A stretch of DNA of 64,000 bases from contig OMZX01000002.1 in assembly GCA_900315665.1 (NCBI GenBank), positions 62,001 through 126,000 on the forward strand, in the 5' to 3' direction. The position numbers and the translations under genes were made by a program. The stretch is from an uncultured Eubacteriales bacterium. Its GTDB lineage: Bacteria > Bacillota > Clostridia > Lachnospirales > Lachnospiraceae. The notes beneath the pieces were generated by a model. The model made no database searches. It saw only the letters and a list, made by a program, of their open reading frames with translations, and had not been told where the DNA came from. Below are positions 42,216 through 51,843 of this stretch, piece after piece (positions within the stretch are counted from its first letter, which is position 1; each line of letters starts with the position of its first letter).

Positions 42216-43979
42216 CTACCGGACAAATCGCTTCAATCTGCCGCCCATCGGCATAGCATCGAGATCTTCCTTTGTAAACGCATGCATTGCAAGAAGACAA
42301 AGGAAATAGACGACAATGCCTACACACACGGCCGGGCAGAGGCGTATCGCGGAGCCTAATCTTCCGTCCCGCATGGATGCTGGAAGAACATGTGCGATCC
42401 CCTGATCTAGTACATAGCAGACAGCACCCATAATCAGTGCAGCAATGCACGGATATACATAGGTTTTCAAGATTCCCTGACGGAAGCGGACATGCTTGTG
42501 AATATCGATCTGGTTCAGAATACACATTAAGAACGCAAAAAGAATATTCGACCACATGACGGCATACAGATCAAGTCCTGCATACAGCATCGCCATTAAC
42601 GATACGATATGTACCACCAGAGAAATAACAGCGTTTCGCAGTGGTACATGAAGATACCCAAGTCCCTGCAGAATCGCATTTGAAATCGTCGAAAGTGAAT
42701 AAAAAAGGATAGCCACTGCACCCACTCTTGTTACACTAATCAGGGTTTCCACATTTTTGCTGGGGAAAAGCATGTAGCAGATTGGGTGAATTAACGCAAT
42801 CATACCAAAGGTTGCAGGAATCGCAATCAGCATCGTAAACCGAATTGCATATCGCGTACGACGAATCGTATTGCGCCTGTCTCCCGCTTCGACAGCCCGG
42901 GTCAGACTAGGAATTAGTGAAGAGGACAAGGAATTTGCCAGTGCAACCGGAATATTAAATAAAATCCGATATTCACCGAAGACACCCCATAAAAGCACAA
43001 TCTCCGTCTCCCGTCCGATTGCAGTCATAACATTGCCGAAGATATAGTCATCGACAACCGTAGACATATTATAGACGGTACTCGAGATAAGAATCGGCAG
43101 CATGGTTCCGCCAAGTACCAGTGCGATGTGCCGATAGCTGTCCGGGCTTGCAGGGTCCTTTCTTACCATACGACGAAAATGCCCGCGTCTGGTACGATAA
43201 AGAAGCAAAAGAAATATCAGCGCCAGAAGTGCGCCAGCTCCCGTACCGATACAACCGCCCTTAGCGCCAAAGGCATAGGCATATTCATGATCCTGATAAA
43301 GGATGTCCGCTATCTGCCCTTTTTTATAGAGGATGTCTGCACAAAGCACAGAAACAATGGCATTGAGAATCTGCTCAAGAATCTGGGATATCGCTGTCGG
43401 CACCATATTACCGGTACCCTGAAAGTAACCCCGCGCAATTCCAAGATAAGCCATGATCCATACGGTAGGCGCCAGTGCCTGAAGAGAAAAACTGACGTAA
43501 GGCTTATGCAGCATATCTGCCAGACGATCTGCGCCAAAGAACAACACGGAAAACATCAAAAAGCCGATCACGGTTGCATAAACTAGCGCGGCTCTCAGTA
43601 CACGGACAATATTTTTATATTGATTTTTCGCGAGATTCTGTGAAATTACTCTGGAAAGAGAGGTCGGCAGAGAATAGCTTGATAAAATCAGCAGTAGAGA
43701 ATAGATGCTAAAGGCACTGGTATAATAACCATTCCCTTCTGTACCAATGATTGCTGTAAGGGGCACCCTGTAAATCATCCCGATGATACGGACGATGATG
43801 CCAGCGATGGCTAACAGTGATCCCTGAAAAACGAAATTCGTTCTTCGAAGATGAGCGCTATTCTCACTTTCTCTATCAGATGAGCCCTGTATTTTATCGT
43901 ACTGATGAAAAGTTGAGGGCCTGTTTGTTCTTTGATCTGAGGAAGGTCTTAGGCTTCCTCTTTCATGATATCCTGTCAT
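42216..43979 (-). CDS. Polysaccharide/lipid II flippase-type membrane protein (MOP superfamily)
   Basis: The 587-residue protein has about 14 membrane helices following a polar N-terminal tail of some 50 residues. Segments such as LLAIAGIIVRIIGMIYRVPL and the SVLSYSLPTSLSR-like region place it in the SpoVB/MurJ/polysaccharide biosynthesis transporter group. It probably flips a lipid-linked cell-wall or polysaccharide precursor across the membrane, but MurJ and SpoVB-type roles cannot be told apart here. It overlaps ybeY by four bases (ATGA), implying coupling, an unusual neighbour for ybeY. Confidence 0.85.
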   Translation of the reverse strand: MTGYHERGSLRPSSDQRTNRPSTFHQYDKIQGSSDRESENSAHLRRTNFVFQGSLLAIAGIIVRIIGMIYRVPLTAIIGTEGNGYYTSAFSIYSLLLILSSYSLPTSLSRVISQNLAKNQYKNIVRVLRAALVYATVIGFLMFSVLFFGADRLADMLHKPYVSFSLQALAPTVWIMAYLGIARGYFQGTGNMVPTAISQILEQILNAIVSVLCADILYKKGQIADILYQDHEYAYAFGAKGGCIGTGAGALLALIFLLLLYRTRRGHFRRMVRKDPASPDSYRHIALVLGGTMLPILISSTVYNMSTVVDDYIFGNVMTAIGRETEIVLLWGVFGEYRILFNIPVALANSLSSSLIPSLTRAVEAGDRRNTIRRTRYAIRFTMLIAIPATFGMIALIHPICYMLFPSKNVETLISVTRVGAVAILFYSLSTISNAILQGLGYLHVPLRNAVISLVVHIVSLMAMLYAGLDLYAVMWSNILFAFLMCILNQIDIHKHVRFRQGILKTYVYPCIAALIMGAVCYVLDQGIAHVLPASMRDGRLGSAIRLCPAVCVGIVVYFLCLLAMHAFTKEDLDAMPMGGRLKRFVR

Positions 43980-44473
43980 CTGAAATAGCCTCTTCCTTCC
44001 AGGATTTCACGTTGACGGCGTTCCATCTCCAAACGCTCTGCGTCCACCATATGATCATAGCCCATAAGATGCAGCATGGAATGGGCAACAAGGAACGCAA
44101 GCTCACGACGTTCAGAATGCCCGTATTCCAGAGCTTGCGACTGTATTCTGTCTTGATTCAGGACGATATCGCCAAGCAGGAGTTCTCCTGTGTCCGGATT
44201 AAATAGAGAAGGATCCTCTTCATCAATATCCTGAAAATCTGAAGCTTTCATATATTCAATCATCGGAAAGGATAGAACATCTGTAGGCGTATCGATGCCA
44301 CGCTCCGAAAGATTAATCTGATGAATACCTTCATTATCTGTAATCAGTACGCTAACCTCACAGTCATAGGGACAATGCTCATACTCAAGTGCGGCTTTTA
44401 CGATTTCCTGAATGATACCTTCAAAATCAAGATCCAGCTTCTTTTCTGTTTCAAAATCTATATTAATAGTCAT
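43976..44473 (-). CDS. ybeY: Endoribonuclease YbeY
   Basis: Zinc endoribonuclease in 16S rRNA 3'-end maturation and ribosome quality control. The 165-residue protein has the metal triad in HSMLHLMGYDH (HxxxHxxxxxH), with GDIVLN upstream. The ATG at 44473 was chosen because the product then starts like the family; the open frame extends 34 codons upstream through the end of phoH. It overlaps phoH by 11 bases. Confidence 0.95.
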   Translation of the reverse strand: MTINIDFETEKKLDLDFEGIIQEIVKAALEYEHCPYDCEVSVLITDNEGIHQINLSERGIDTPTDVLSFPMIEYMKASDFQDIDEEDPSLFNPDTGELLLGDIVLNQDRIQSQALEYGHSERRELAFLVAHSMLHLMGYDHMVDAERLEMERRQREILEGRGYFR

Positions 44474-45509
44474 CCGTTCTCTTTTTATGTGATGCGGCAC
44501 GCCGTTCTCCATATTCACGTGGCGAAAGGTTCCCGCGCATCGATTCCTTTCTTTTTTCATCCTTTTCATAGGCATCGACGATACGCTGTACTAAAGGATG
44601 CCGTACAACATCAGCGCTTGTGAGCTCGATAAAGCTGATATCCTCTACATGGCGAAGCACACGCATCGCATCCTCGAGACCTGATTTTTTTCCTTCCTCG
44701 AGATCCTTCTGGGTCAGGTCGCCAGTCACGATTACCTTGGAACCGAAACCGATTCTGGTGAGAAACATCTTCATCTGTGCCGGCGTCGTATTCTGCGCTT
44801 CATCAAGGATGATGTAGGCATTGTCGAGTGTGCGGCCTCGCATATAGGCAAGCGGCGCAACTTCAATCAACCCCTTGTCAGCGTTTAGCTGATACTGTTC
44901 TGCGCCCATGATTGAATAGAGTGCATCATATACAGGACGCATATAGGGGTCGACCTTTGACTGTAGATCTCCCGGCAGAAATCCAAGTTTTTCACCTGCT
45001 TCGATGGCCGGTCTTGTCAGGATGATGCGCTGTACCTCCTGAGAGCGAAAGGCTGTAATCGCCATCGCCATACCAAGATAGGTCTTACCAGTGCCAGCAG
45101 GACCAACACCAAAGGTGATCATATGCTTTCTGATTGCATCAACATACTGCTTTTGTCCGATTGTCTTTGGCTTAATAGGCTTCCCGAGTACGGTTCTTGC
45201 GATAATATCTTTATCAATTTCTACCATATCTAAAGAGCTTGTCTTCTCGGAAAATGTCAGGGAAATTGCATAATCCACATTTTGCTCCGTGATCGTATTA
45301 CCACGTTCTGAAAGTTTAAGAAGATTAGACAAAACATCCTTTGCCTTTTCTGTATCCTTTTCTTCACCGATGATTTTTAGAACACCATTTCGGTCAATGA
45401 TTGTCACAGAAAACGCACGCTCCAGCTTCTTAATATGGCTGTCGAGCTGCCCAATGACATTCCGCTCATGCTCGACGGGTATATCAAATATTGCTTCGAT
45501 AGTAGCCAA
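44463..45509 (-). CDS. phoH: PhoH-like ATPase
   Basis: Cytoplasmic P-loop ATPase of the PhoH family, usually next to ybeY and linked to RNA metabolism, with no proven reaction. The 348-residue protein has an N-terminal KH-like region, the Walker A GPAGTGKTYLGMA and the Walker B region AYIILDEAQN. The start is probably TTG at 45509, with GGAGG eight bases upstream; the ATG at 45524 overlaps that binding site. It has its own promoter and starts the phoH-ybeY-flippase unit. Confidence 0.93.
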   Translation of the reverse strand: MATIEAIFDIPVEHERNVIGQLDSHIKKLERAFSVTIIDRNGVLKIIGEEKDTEKAKDVLSNLLKLSERGNTITEQNVDYAISLTFSEKTSSLDMVEIDKDIIARTVLGKPIKPKTIGQKQYVDAIRKHMITFGVGPAGTGKTYLGMAMAITAFRSQEVQRIILTRPAIEAGEKLGFLPGDLQSKVDPYMRPVYDALYSIMGAEQYQLNADKGLIEVAPLAYMRGRTLDNAYIILDEAQNTTPAQMKMFLTRIGFGSKVIVTGDLTQKDLEEGKKSGLEDAMRVLRHVEDISFIELTSADVVRHPLVQRIVDAYEKDEKRKESMRGNLSPREYGERRAASHKKRTDDY

Positions 45510-45544
45510 ATAAACATCCTCCATGATGAAAAATTAACTTTAAT

Positions 45545-45574
45545 ATTATAGCAGTTATGCTACTCCCATAGCAA
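45545..45574 (-). promoter_or_regulatory. Promoter for phoH-ybeY
   Basis: TTGCTA (45574-45569), 18-base spacer and a perfect TATAAT (45550-45545) preceded by TGC, an extended -10. Confidence 0.75.
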
Positions 45575-45631
45575 GCGCCGTACTCTCGGATAACGAAAAA
45601 GACATCCTTCAGCGCAAAACGAGGCATTTCA

Positions 45632-45672
45632 GAAAAATTGAAAAGGTCCTGGTTCAAACCTGAACCAGGACC
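45632..45672 (-). terminator. Strong terminator after rpsU
   Basis: GGTCCTGGTTCA pairs perfectly with TGAACCAGGACC over 12 pairs with a four-base loop; on the minus strand it is followed by TTTTCAATTTTT. Confidence 0.95.
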
Positions 45673-45690
45673 AAAGAATCTTTATGATGA

Positions 45691-45867
45691 TTAGTTGAAC
45701 TTACGCTTTCTAGCTGCTTCAGACTTCTTCTTACGTCTTACAGATGGCTTCTCGTAATGTTCTCTTTTACGAATCTCCTGCTGAATACCAGCCTTCGCAC
45801 AGTTTCTCTTGAATCTACGAAGTGCACTATCCAGAGACTCGTTTTCTTTTACGATTACACTAGACAT
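45691..45867 (-). CDS. rpsU: 30S ribosomal protein S21
   Basis: Small basic protein of the 30S platform. Translating the minus strand from the ATG at 45867 gives 58 residues beginning [19 protein letters not shown] and ending RKRKFN, matching the family in length and composition. GGGAGGG lies upstream. It is its own unit, with promoter and strong terminator; in many Firmicutes rpsU is joined to yqeY, which is absent here. Confidence 0.97.
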   Translation of the reverse strand: MSSVIVKENESLDSALRRFKRNCAKAGIQQEIRKREHYEKPSVRRKKKSEAARKRKFN

Positions 45868-45907
45868 CTAAAACCTCAACCCTCCCTTCGGGTGCAAACT
45901 AGACTAT

Positions 45908-45935
45908 ATATTAGCACAGCTGTGGCCGATGTCAA
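45908..45935 (-). promoter_or_regulatory. Promoter for rpsU
   Basis: Perfect TTGACA (45935-45930), 16-base spacer, TAATAT (45913-45908) with a TGC extended -10, starting right after alaS. Confidence 0.75.
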
Positions 45936-45950
45936 GAATTATTTTATGTC

Positions 45951-48683
45951 TTACTTAATCTGAGACTCCGCAACTTCCTTTGCTTTTTCAAGGGCTTCTT
46001 TAATCTTCGAGGCATCCTTACCGCCGGCCTGCGCCATATTCGGGCGTCCGCCGCCGCCACCGCCAAGTACAGGTGCGACAGCCTTGATCAGGTTGCCGGC
46101 ATGTGCGCCAAGCTTCACGGCGCTATCGGTTGCCATAGAAACAAGTGAAACCTTACCATCCTTTTCAGAAGTCAGTACAATGATTGCATTGCCAAGCTTC
46201 GTCTTAAGATCATCGCCAAGTGTACGAAGCTCGTTCATATCGACATTCTTCATGTCCGCAGCAAGGAATTTGACGCCCTTGATGTCAATTACCTTATCCA
46301 TCACACCGGAAAGAGCGTTCTTTGCTTCCTTCTGCTTCATTGCCTCATTCTCTGCCTCAAGATCTTTGATCTGTTTCTGCAGTGCTGCGATATGGTCTTT
46401 CAGAGTAGCCGGAGTCGCCTTAACAAGCGCCGAAGCCTCATTCATCTGCTCCTCCAGTCTCTCGTAATAAGCCCTTACATTATCACCGGTAAGCGCTTCT
46501 ATACGACGAACGCCTGCAGCAACACCGCTCTCGGATAAAATCTTAAACTGGCCGATCTCCAGTGTATTCTTCACATGCGTACCACCACAGAGCTCCTTCG
46601 AAAAATCGCCCATCGATACAACACGGACAGAATCACCATATTTCTCTCCAAAAAGAGCCATCGCACCGGTCTTCTTTGCTTCCTCAAGCGTCATAATATC
46701 CGTCTTAACCGGAAGTGCCGCTTGAATCTCAGCATTGACAAGATCCTCTACCTTCTTCAGTTCTTCCTTTGTCATAGCCTGGAAGTGAGAAAAATCAAAT
46801 CTCGTTCTGCCGCTATCCTGATAGGAACCGGCCTGCTCAACATGTGTACCGAGTACCTCACGAAGCGCTTTCTGAAGAAGATGCGTTGCAGAATGATTCC
46901 TGCAGGTAGCCATCCTCTCCTTCTGGTCAACCCGGAGGGTCACAGAATCAGAAAGCTTGAACATGCCTTTTCTTACGACACCAATATGTGCAATCTTATT
47001 ACCAGCAACATGTTCTGTAGCACGTACCTCGAAGACTGCAGCGCCCTTGCCAAGTGCAGCACCTTCCTTGGCATCCTCGGAAGCATCGTCAGAACCAAGT
47101 ACAATAAGACCAATATCGCCAACCTGACCACCCATCGTACCATAGAAGGGTGTTTCCTCTGTAATGATGGCACCGGTCTGTCCATCCGAAAGAGCATCCA
47201 CTAGCGCATCCTCGTCATCTGCATCAGCCGGATAAAGCGCAGCCATCGCTACAATCTTACTCTTCGTCTCAAGTGTATCATAGCCGGTAAACTTCGTCGT
47301 AATATGCGCATCAATGTTCTCATATACGGTAGCAGCAGCGCCCATGTATTCATCGTTCTTTCCAGATTTCTTACGATCCTCGCGGGCAGTTTCCTTTTGC
47401 TTCTTCATCTGCACATTGAAACCGTCTTCATCAACGGTAAATCCCTGCTCCTCGAGGATTTCCTTCGTATTATCAATCGGGAAACCATAGGTATCATAGA
47501 GACGGAAAGCATCCTCACCGGAAAGCTCTGTCTTACCGGAGCTTCTAAGCGCATCCTCCATCGAGTTGAGAATTTCCATTCCCTGCTCGTAGGTCTTCTC
47601 GAACTTATCCTCCTCGGACTTAATGACACTAAGAATAAATGCACGCTTCTCCTCAAGCTCCGGATAGCCATCCTTTGAACCATCGATAACATTTTCCGCA
47701 AGCGTCGGGAGGAAGGATCCCTGGATGCCCAGCTTCCGGCCATGACGCACGGCACGGCGGATAATACGGCGAAGTACATAACCACGCCCATTGTTAGACG
47801 GCATGATACCATCCGAAATCATAAACGTCATCGCACGGGCATGGTCTGTCAGAATACGTACCGAAACATCCGTCTTTTCCGTACCCGGTTTCTCATATTC
47901 GATATTTCCCGCCAATGCACACACCAGATCACGAAGACTCTTCAGCGTGTCGACATCAAAGATTGACCCCACATCCTGCACAGCAACAGCAAGACGCTCA
48001 AGTCCCATACCAGTATCGATGTTTTTCTGTACAAGATCTGTATAATTTCCATGACCGTCATTGTTGAACTGCGAGAAGACGACGTTCCAGACCTCCATGT
48101 AACGGTCGCCCTCACCGCCCATGACATCCTCCGGACCATTTCCGTACTTCGGACCACGGTCATAATAAATCTCGGTACAAGGGCCGCACGGACCTGAACC
48201 ATGCTCCCAGAAGTTATCTTCCTTTCCGAATTTATAGATGTGATCGGCGGGAATATGCATATCATTCAGCCAGATATCATAAGCCTCCTGATCATCGACA
48301 TAGACAGAGGGATACAATCTCTCCGGATCCAGTCCGACACGCTCCGTAAGGAACTCCCATGCCCAGGGAATCGCCTCCTTCTTGAAATAATCGCCAAAGG
48401 AAAAATTGCCAAGCATTTCAAAATATGTACCATGTCGAGCAGTCTTTCCGACATTCTCGAGGTCACCGGTACGAATACACTTCTGACAGGTTGTTACTCT
48501 CCGTCTCGGCGGAATCTCCTGCCCCGTAAACCATGGCTTCATCGGTGCCATACCGGAATTGATGATCAGAAGAGAGTTATCATTGTGCGGAACCAAAGAA
48601 AAGCTGTTGAGTCTCAGACATCCCTTCTCTTCAAAAAAGCTGAGGAACAGCTCACGCAATTCATTAACGCCTCTGTACTGCAT
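45951..48683 (-). CDS. alaS: Alanyl-tRNA synthetase
   Basis: Class II synthetase charging tRNA-Ala. The 910-residue protein has motif 1 to 3 catalytic core regions, the editing-domain zinc site (HSATHLLQKAL and CGGTHV), and the C-terminal oligomerisation part ending in the GGGGGGRPNMAQAGG glycine run. Length is normal. The ribosome binding site AGGAG is about 12 bases from the ATG. The leader is too short for a T-box, so no tRNA-sensing control is visible. Confidence 0.98.
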   Translation of the reverse strand: MQYRGVNELRELFLSFFEEKGCLRLNSFSLVPHNDNSLLIINSGMAPMKPWFTGQEIPPRRRVTTCQKCIRTGDLENVGKTARHGTYFEMLGNFSFGDYFKKEAIPWAWEFLTERVGLDPERLYPSVYVDDQEAYDIWLNDMHIPADHIYKFGKEDNFWEHGSGPCGPCTEIYYDRGPKYGNGPEDVMGGEGDRYMEVWNVVFSQFNNDGHGNYTDLVQKNIDTGMGLERLAVAVQDVGSIFDVDTLKSLRDLVCALAGNIEYEKPGTEKTDVSVRILTDHARAMTFMISDGIMPSNNGRGYVLRRIIRRAVRHGRKLGIQGSFLPTLAENVIDGSKDGYPELEEKRAFILSVIKSEEDKFEKTYEQGMEILNSMEDALRSSGKTELSGEDAFRLYDTYGFPIDNTKEILEEQGFTVDEDGFNVQMKKQKETAREDRKKSGKNDEYMGAAATVYENIDAHITTKFTGYDTLETKSKIVAMAALYPADADDEDALVDALSDGQTGAIITEETPFYGTMGGQVGDIGLIVLGSDDASEDAKEGAALGKGAAVFEVRATEHVAGNKIAHIGVVRKGMFKLSDSVTLRVDQKERMATCRNHSATHLLQKALREVLGTHVEQAGSYQDSGRTRFDFSHFQAMTKEELKKVEDLVNAEIQAALPVKTDIMTLEEAKKTGAMALFGEKYGDSVRVVSMGDFSKELCGGTHVKNTLEIGQFKILSESGVAAGVRRIEALTGDNVRAYYERLEEQMNEASALVKATPATLKDHIAALQKQIKDLEAENEAMKQKEAKNALSGVMDKVIDIKGVKFLAADMKNVDMNELRTLGDDLKTKLGNAIIVLTSEKDGKVSLVSMATDSAVKLGAHAGNLIKAVAPVLGGGGGGRPNMAQAGGKDASKIKEALEKAKEVAESQIK

Positions 48684-48744
48684 TGTATTTATTATCTCCT
48701 AGGTAGAATTTGCTTCGTGCGATACACGTTGCACTAACTTTTGA

Positions 48745-48773
48745 AATATAGCACACGAAAAGAGGTTTTACAA
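48745..48773 (-). promoter_or_regulatory. Promoter for alaS
   Basis: TTGTAA (48773-48768), 17-base spacer, TATATT (48750-48745) with a TGC extended -10. It lies directly after the preceding small gene. Confidence 0.65.
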
Positions 48774-48779
48774 GAATAT

Positions 48780-49328
48780 TCACGCCTTTAATAGTTCATC
48801 GCACCGATCAGCCGTCAGCATAGCATAGCGTTTTAGATATGCTATGTTTTCAGTCATCCCATGTTCTGAATCCCCGACAACTTTCATGCATTCATGATCC
48901 CGTGAAGCATAAAATTCTGCCATTTCTTCATGAAAACGATTCTTTTCTGCATGCGACAACAAAGAGGCTTTCATCGCAGAAGCAGCCTTCAGTTCCTGAT
49001 CAAGGAGACTACAGATTTGCTCCCAATCCTCCCGACTCTGCTCCGTTTCCTCCAGAAGCTTAGGGTTCTCCATCAATGTCCGGATTTCTTCTGCATGTTG
49101 CCGGAGATCTTCTATCGTTTCCGTATGGTCTTGCAACTGAGATGGGGATGAAATACTCGTGAAGTAAAAGTCCGCATCCGTTTCCACTGTTTTTGTTTGT
49201 ACGTTGATACTCATGTACCCTTGAACCGAACGGTTGATATAAGCCCGAATCAAAACAGTGATTAAAATAAGCGCGATAGAAAGTCCAAATATTTTTTGTA
49301 TGATTTTTATCCTGTGCTTTTTTGACAT
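48780..49328 (-). CDS. Small membrane-anchored protein, unknown function
   Basis: I do not recognise this 182-residue protein. It has a basic N-terminus, one membrane helix (about residues 13-30), then a short Ser/Thr-containing segment and a helical, acidic external part with repeated Glu/Leu/Lys pattern that could form a coiled coil (about residues 65-150). Its ATG directly follows the T-tail of the terminator of the preceding nuclease gene and no ribosome binding site is visible, so expression may be low or depend on read-through. It is the only gene between that terminator and the alaS promoter. Confidence 0.6.
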   Translation of the reverse strand: MSKKHRIKIIQKIFGLSIALILITVLIRAYINRSVQGYMSINVQTKTVETDADFYFTSISSPSQLQDHTETIEDLRQHAEEIRTLMENPKLLEETEQSREDWEQICSLLDQELKAASAMKASLLSHAEKNRFHEEMAEFYASRDHECMKVVGDSEHGMTENIAYLKRYAMLTADRCDELLKA

Positions 49329-49330
49329 AT

Positions 49331-49355
49331 TAAAAGGCTATCGAGATGGATAGCC
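49331..49355 (-). terminator. Terminator after the beta-CASP nuclease gene
   Basis: GGCTATC pairs with GATAGCC across a six-base loop; on the minus strand it is followed by TTTTAAT, which runs into the start codon of the next gene. Confidence 0.65.
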
Positions 49356-49367
49356 GTAAAACTTATA

Positions 49368-51014
49368 TCATCGAATCCACTTACTATACAGATTATCAAT
49401 CTGTGCAGTAAATTTTGCAAGGTCCTTATTTGCACCGCCATAGTTTGCTTTGATGGCAGAAAGAAGTCTTTCATAGGAGTCCATGAGACGCTCATACTGC
49501 TGATCGGAGGACTTTTTCCTTCCGGATATCTTCCCGGATGCTCCAGAAGTAGGAACGGATACAATCGCCGGACGTACCACCTTGACCGGCTCCTTAACCT
49601 CCAGCCATTCACCTGTTGCGAGATCAAAGACAGATCCGGAATATGGACAATCTACCTGTAATCCATATTTTTCATGAATCAGCGAAGACAAGGTTTCCAT
49701 CGAATCATCATCACCATGCACGAGGAAGACACGGGCAGGCTTTTTCTCCGTATAATTTCCAATCCACTCAAGAAGTCCGTTCTGGTCCGCATGACTGGAC
49801 ATCGACTGCATCTTTGCAATTTCCGCCTTACATACAACCTCTTCTCCAAACATCTTTACCGTTTCCGCGCCATCCTCAAGCATCCTTCCGAGTGTCCCCT
49901 CTGCCTGATAACCGGCAAAAACAATCGTCGATTCCGGACGCCAGAGATTGTATTTGATATGGTGACGGATTCGTCCCGCATCACACATGCCCGATGCAGA
50001 GATTATAACCTTTGGCTCTTCATCATAATTGATTGCCTTTGATTCATCAAGTGTGATGGAAAGATTGAGTCCTTTGAAAAAGATCGGGTTATGTCCTTCC
50101 TCTACAACCTTTCTTGTCTCATCATCATAACATTCCAAAAGATTTTTGCTGAAAACATGTGTGGCTTCGACAGCAAGAGGACTATCGACGTAAACAGGAA
50201 AATTATCATGATTCTTAATCAGCTTCTGCTGCTTAATCGCACGATACATGTAAAGGAGTTCCTGCGTCCTGCCGACGGCAAAGGCAGGAATGACGACATT
50301 ACCGCCCCGATCGAGTGTTCTCTGCGTAATAGAAACAAGATCTTTAAGGTGATCTACTTCCGGATCATGAAATCTGTCACCATAGGTAGATTCCATCAGA
50401 ACATAATCTGCGTCCTTGATATACTGCGGATCCCGGATCAGCGGCTTATTTTTGTTTCCAATATCGCCGGAAAATACAATCTTTTTTTCGATATCTCCCT
50501 CTTTAATCCACATCTCAATTGAGGCTGATCCAAGAAGATGTCCGGCATCCGTAAAACGAACACGCAGTCCATCCGCAAGCTCTGTCATTTCGCCATATTT
50601 TACGCCACGGAAATGTTCCAGCGCCTTCCCGGCATCATCGTAGGTATAAATCGGTTCAACTGGTTCACGTCCTGCTCGCTCCCCCTTCCTATTCTTTATT
50701 TTTGCATCCGATTCCTGAATATGTGCACTATCGAGAAGCATGATTTCGCAAAGATTTTTCGTCGCATTCGTGCATAAAATAGTGCCATTAAAGCCATCCT
50801 TCACTGCGAGCGGGATGAGTCCAGTATGGTCTATATGGGCATGCGTCACAAGAATATAATCGAGCTCTGAATATTTCACCGGGAGTCCGGCGGAAACATA
50901 AGGATTTCTTCCCTGCTCCATACCACAATCCACGATCAGCTTTATTCCACAGGCTTCCAGATAATGCAGAGAGCCGGTCACCTGATGATCCGCTCCAATA
51001 AATGTAAGTTTCAT
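49368..51014 (-). CDS. Beta-CASP metallo-beta-lactamase family ribonuclease
   Basis: Predicted RNA-processing nuclease related to the eukaryotic CPSF73/Ysh1 and archaeal FttA group, distinct from RNase J. The 548-residue protein has the zinc motif VTHAHIDHTGLIPL, FTDAGHLLGSAS, FSGDIGN, the beta-CASP insertion (ESTYGDRFH, VIPAFAVGRTQELLY) and the C-terminal histidines in SSHADQNGL and FLVHGDDDSM. A Ser/Lys-rich tail of about 80 residues ends the protein. GGAGG lies seven bases upstream of the ATG at 51014. It is flanked by terminators on both sides and is therefore a single-gene unit. RNA substrate unknown. Confidence 0.88.
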   Translation of the reverse strand: MKLTFIGADHQVTGSLHYLEACGIKLIVDCGMEQGRNPYVSAGLPVKYSELDYILVTHAHIDHTGLIPLAVKDGFNGTILCTNATKNLCEIMLLDSAHIQESDAKIKNRKGERAGREPVEPIYTYDDAGKALEHFRGVKYGEMTELADGLRVRFTDAGHLLGSASIEMWIKEGDIEKKIVFSGDIGNKNKPLIRDPQYIKDADYVLMESTYGDRFHDPEVDHLKDLVSITQRTLDRGGNVVIPAFAVGRTQELLYMYRAIKQQKLIKNHDNFPVYVDSPLAVEATHVFSKNLLECYDDETRKVVEEGHNPIFFKGLNLSITLDESKAINYDEEPKVIISASGMCDAGRIRHHIKYNLWRPESTIVFAGYQAEGTLGRMLEDGAETVKMFGEEVVCKAEIAKMQSMSSHADQNGLLEWIGNYTEKKPARVFLVHGDDDSMETLSSLIHEKYGLQVDCPYSGSVFDLATGEWLEVKEPVKVVRPAIVSVPTSGASGKISGRKKSSDQQYERLMDSYERLLSAIKANYGGANKDLAKFTAQIDNLYSKWIR

Positions 51015-51029
51015 ATCCATGCCTCCAGT

Positions 51030-51074
51030 AAAAAAAATCCCCAATTACTGATTTCATTATATCAGTGATTGGGG
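51030..51074 (-). terminator. Terminator after the liv operon
   Basis: CCCCAATCACTGAT pairs with ATCAGTAATTGGGG (one mismatch) and is followed on the minus strand by ATTTTTTTT. It ends livF before the nuclease gene. Confidence 0.92.
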
Positions 51075-51118
51075 AAAAAAGAAGCATACAATGTCTCAGA
51101 TAATGTCTATTAAATCAA

Positions 51119-51832
51119 TTAGGTAAGGTAAGCAGCCTTCACCTTCGGATCGTTTGCGAGGTCAGACGCTTTGCCTTCGATCGTGATTTTGCCAGTCTCG
51201 AGAACATAGGCACGATCTGCAATAGCCAGTGCCTTGTTCGCGTTTTGCTCCACAAGTAAAACAGTCACGCCGTCTGCATGAATCTTTTCAATGATTTCAA
51301 AGATTTCATTGACATAAATCGGAGAAAGACCCATAGACGGTTCGTCCATGACGATCATATGAGGATGACACATCAGTGCTCGTCCCATTGCAAGCATCTG
51401 TTGTTCACCACCAGAGAGTGTCCCGGCCATCTGGTTCTTTCTTTCCAAAAGTCGAGGAAATCTGTCATATACCATGTTTAGCGTGTCCTGAATCTCACCC
51501 TTGTCCTTTCTTGTGTAAGCGCCAAGCATCAGATTCTGATATACTGTAAGACTTGCAAACACACGACGTCCCTCCGGTACATGGGCAAGGCCTTCGCTTA
51601 CCAGAATATGCCCCTGTGTATGTGTGATGTCTTTCCCATTATACATGATCTTACCGGAACGGGATGGAATAAGTCCGGTAATTGTATGAAGTGTAGTCGT
51701 CTTTCCAGCGCCATTTGCACCAATCAGCGTCACAATCTCACCCTGATCTACATGAAAGGAAATGCCTTTCAGAGCTTGAATCATCCCGTAATATACATGG
51801 AGATTCTCTACTTCTAGTATTCTATTACTCAT
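51119..51832 (-). CDS. livF: Branched-chain amino acid ABC transporter ATPase LivF
   Basis: One of two ATPase subunits of the LIV importer for leucine, isoleucine and valine. The 237-residue protein has Walker A GANGAGKTTTLH, signature LSGGEQQMLAMGRAL and Walker B VMDEPSMGL. Two ATG codons are adjacent; the one at 51832 is better spaced (five bases) from GGGAGG. It lies 11 bases after livG. Confidence 0.96.
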   Translation of the reverse strand: MSNRILEVENLHVYYGMIQALKGISFHVDQGEIVTLIGANGAGKTTTLHTITGLIPSRSGKIMYNGKDITHTQGHILVSEGLAHVPEGRRVFASLTVYQNLMLGAYTRKDKGEIQDTLNMVYDRFPRLLERKNQMAGTLSGGEQQMLAMGRALMCHPHMIVMDEPSMGLSPIYVNEIFEIIEKIHADGVTVLLVEQNANKALAIADRAYVLETGKITIEGKASDLANDPKVKAAYLT

Positions 51833-51843
51833 CATATCCTCCC

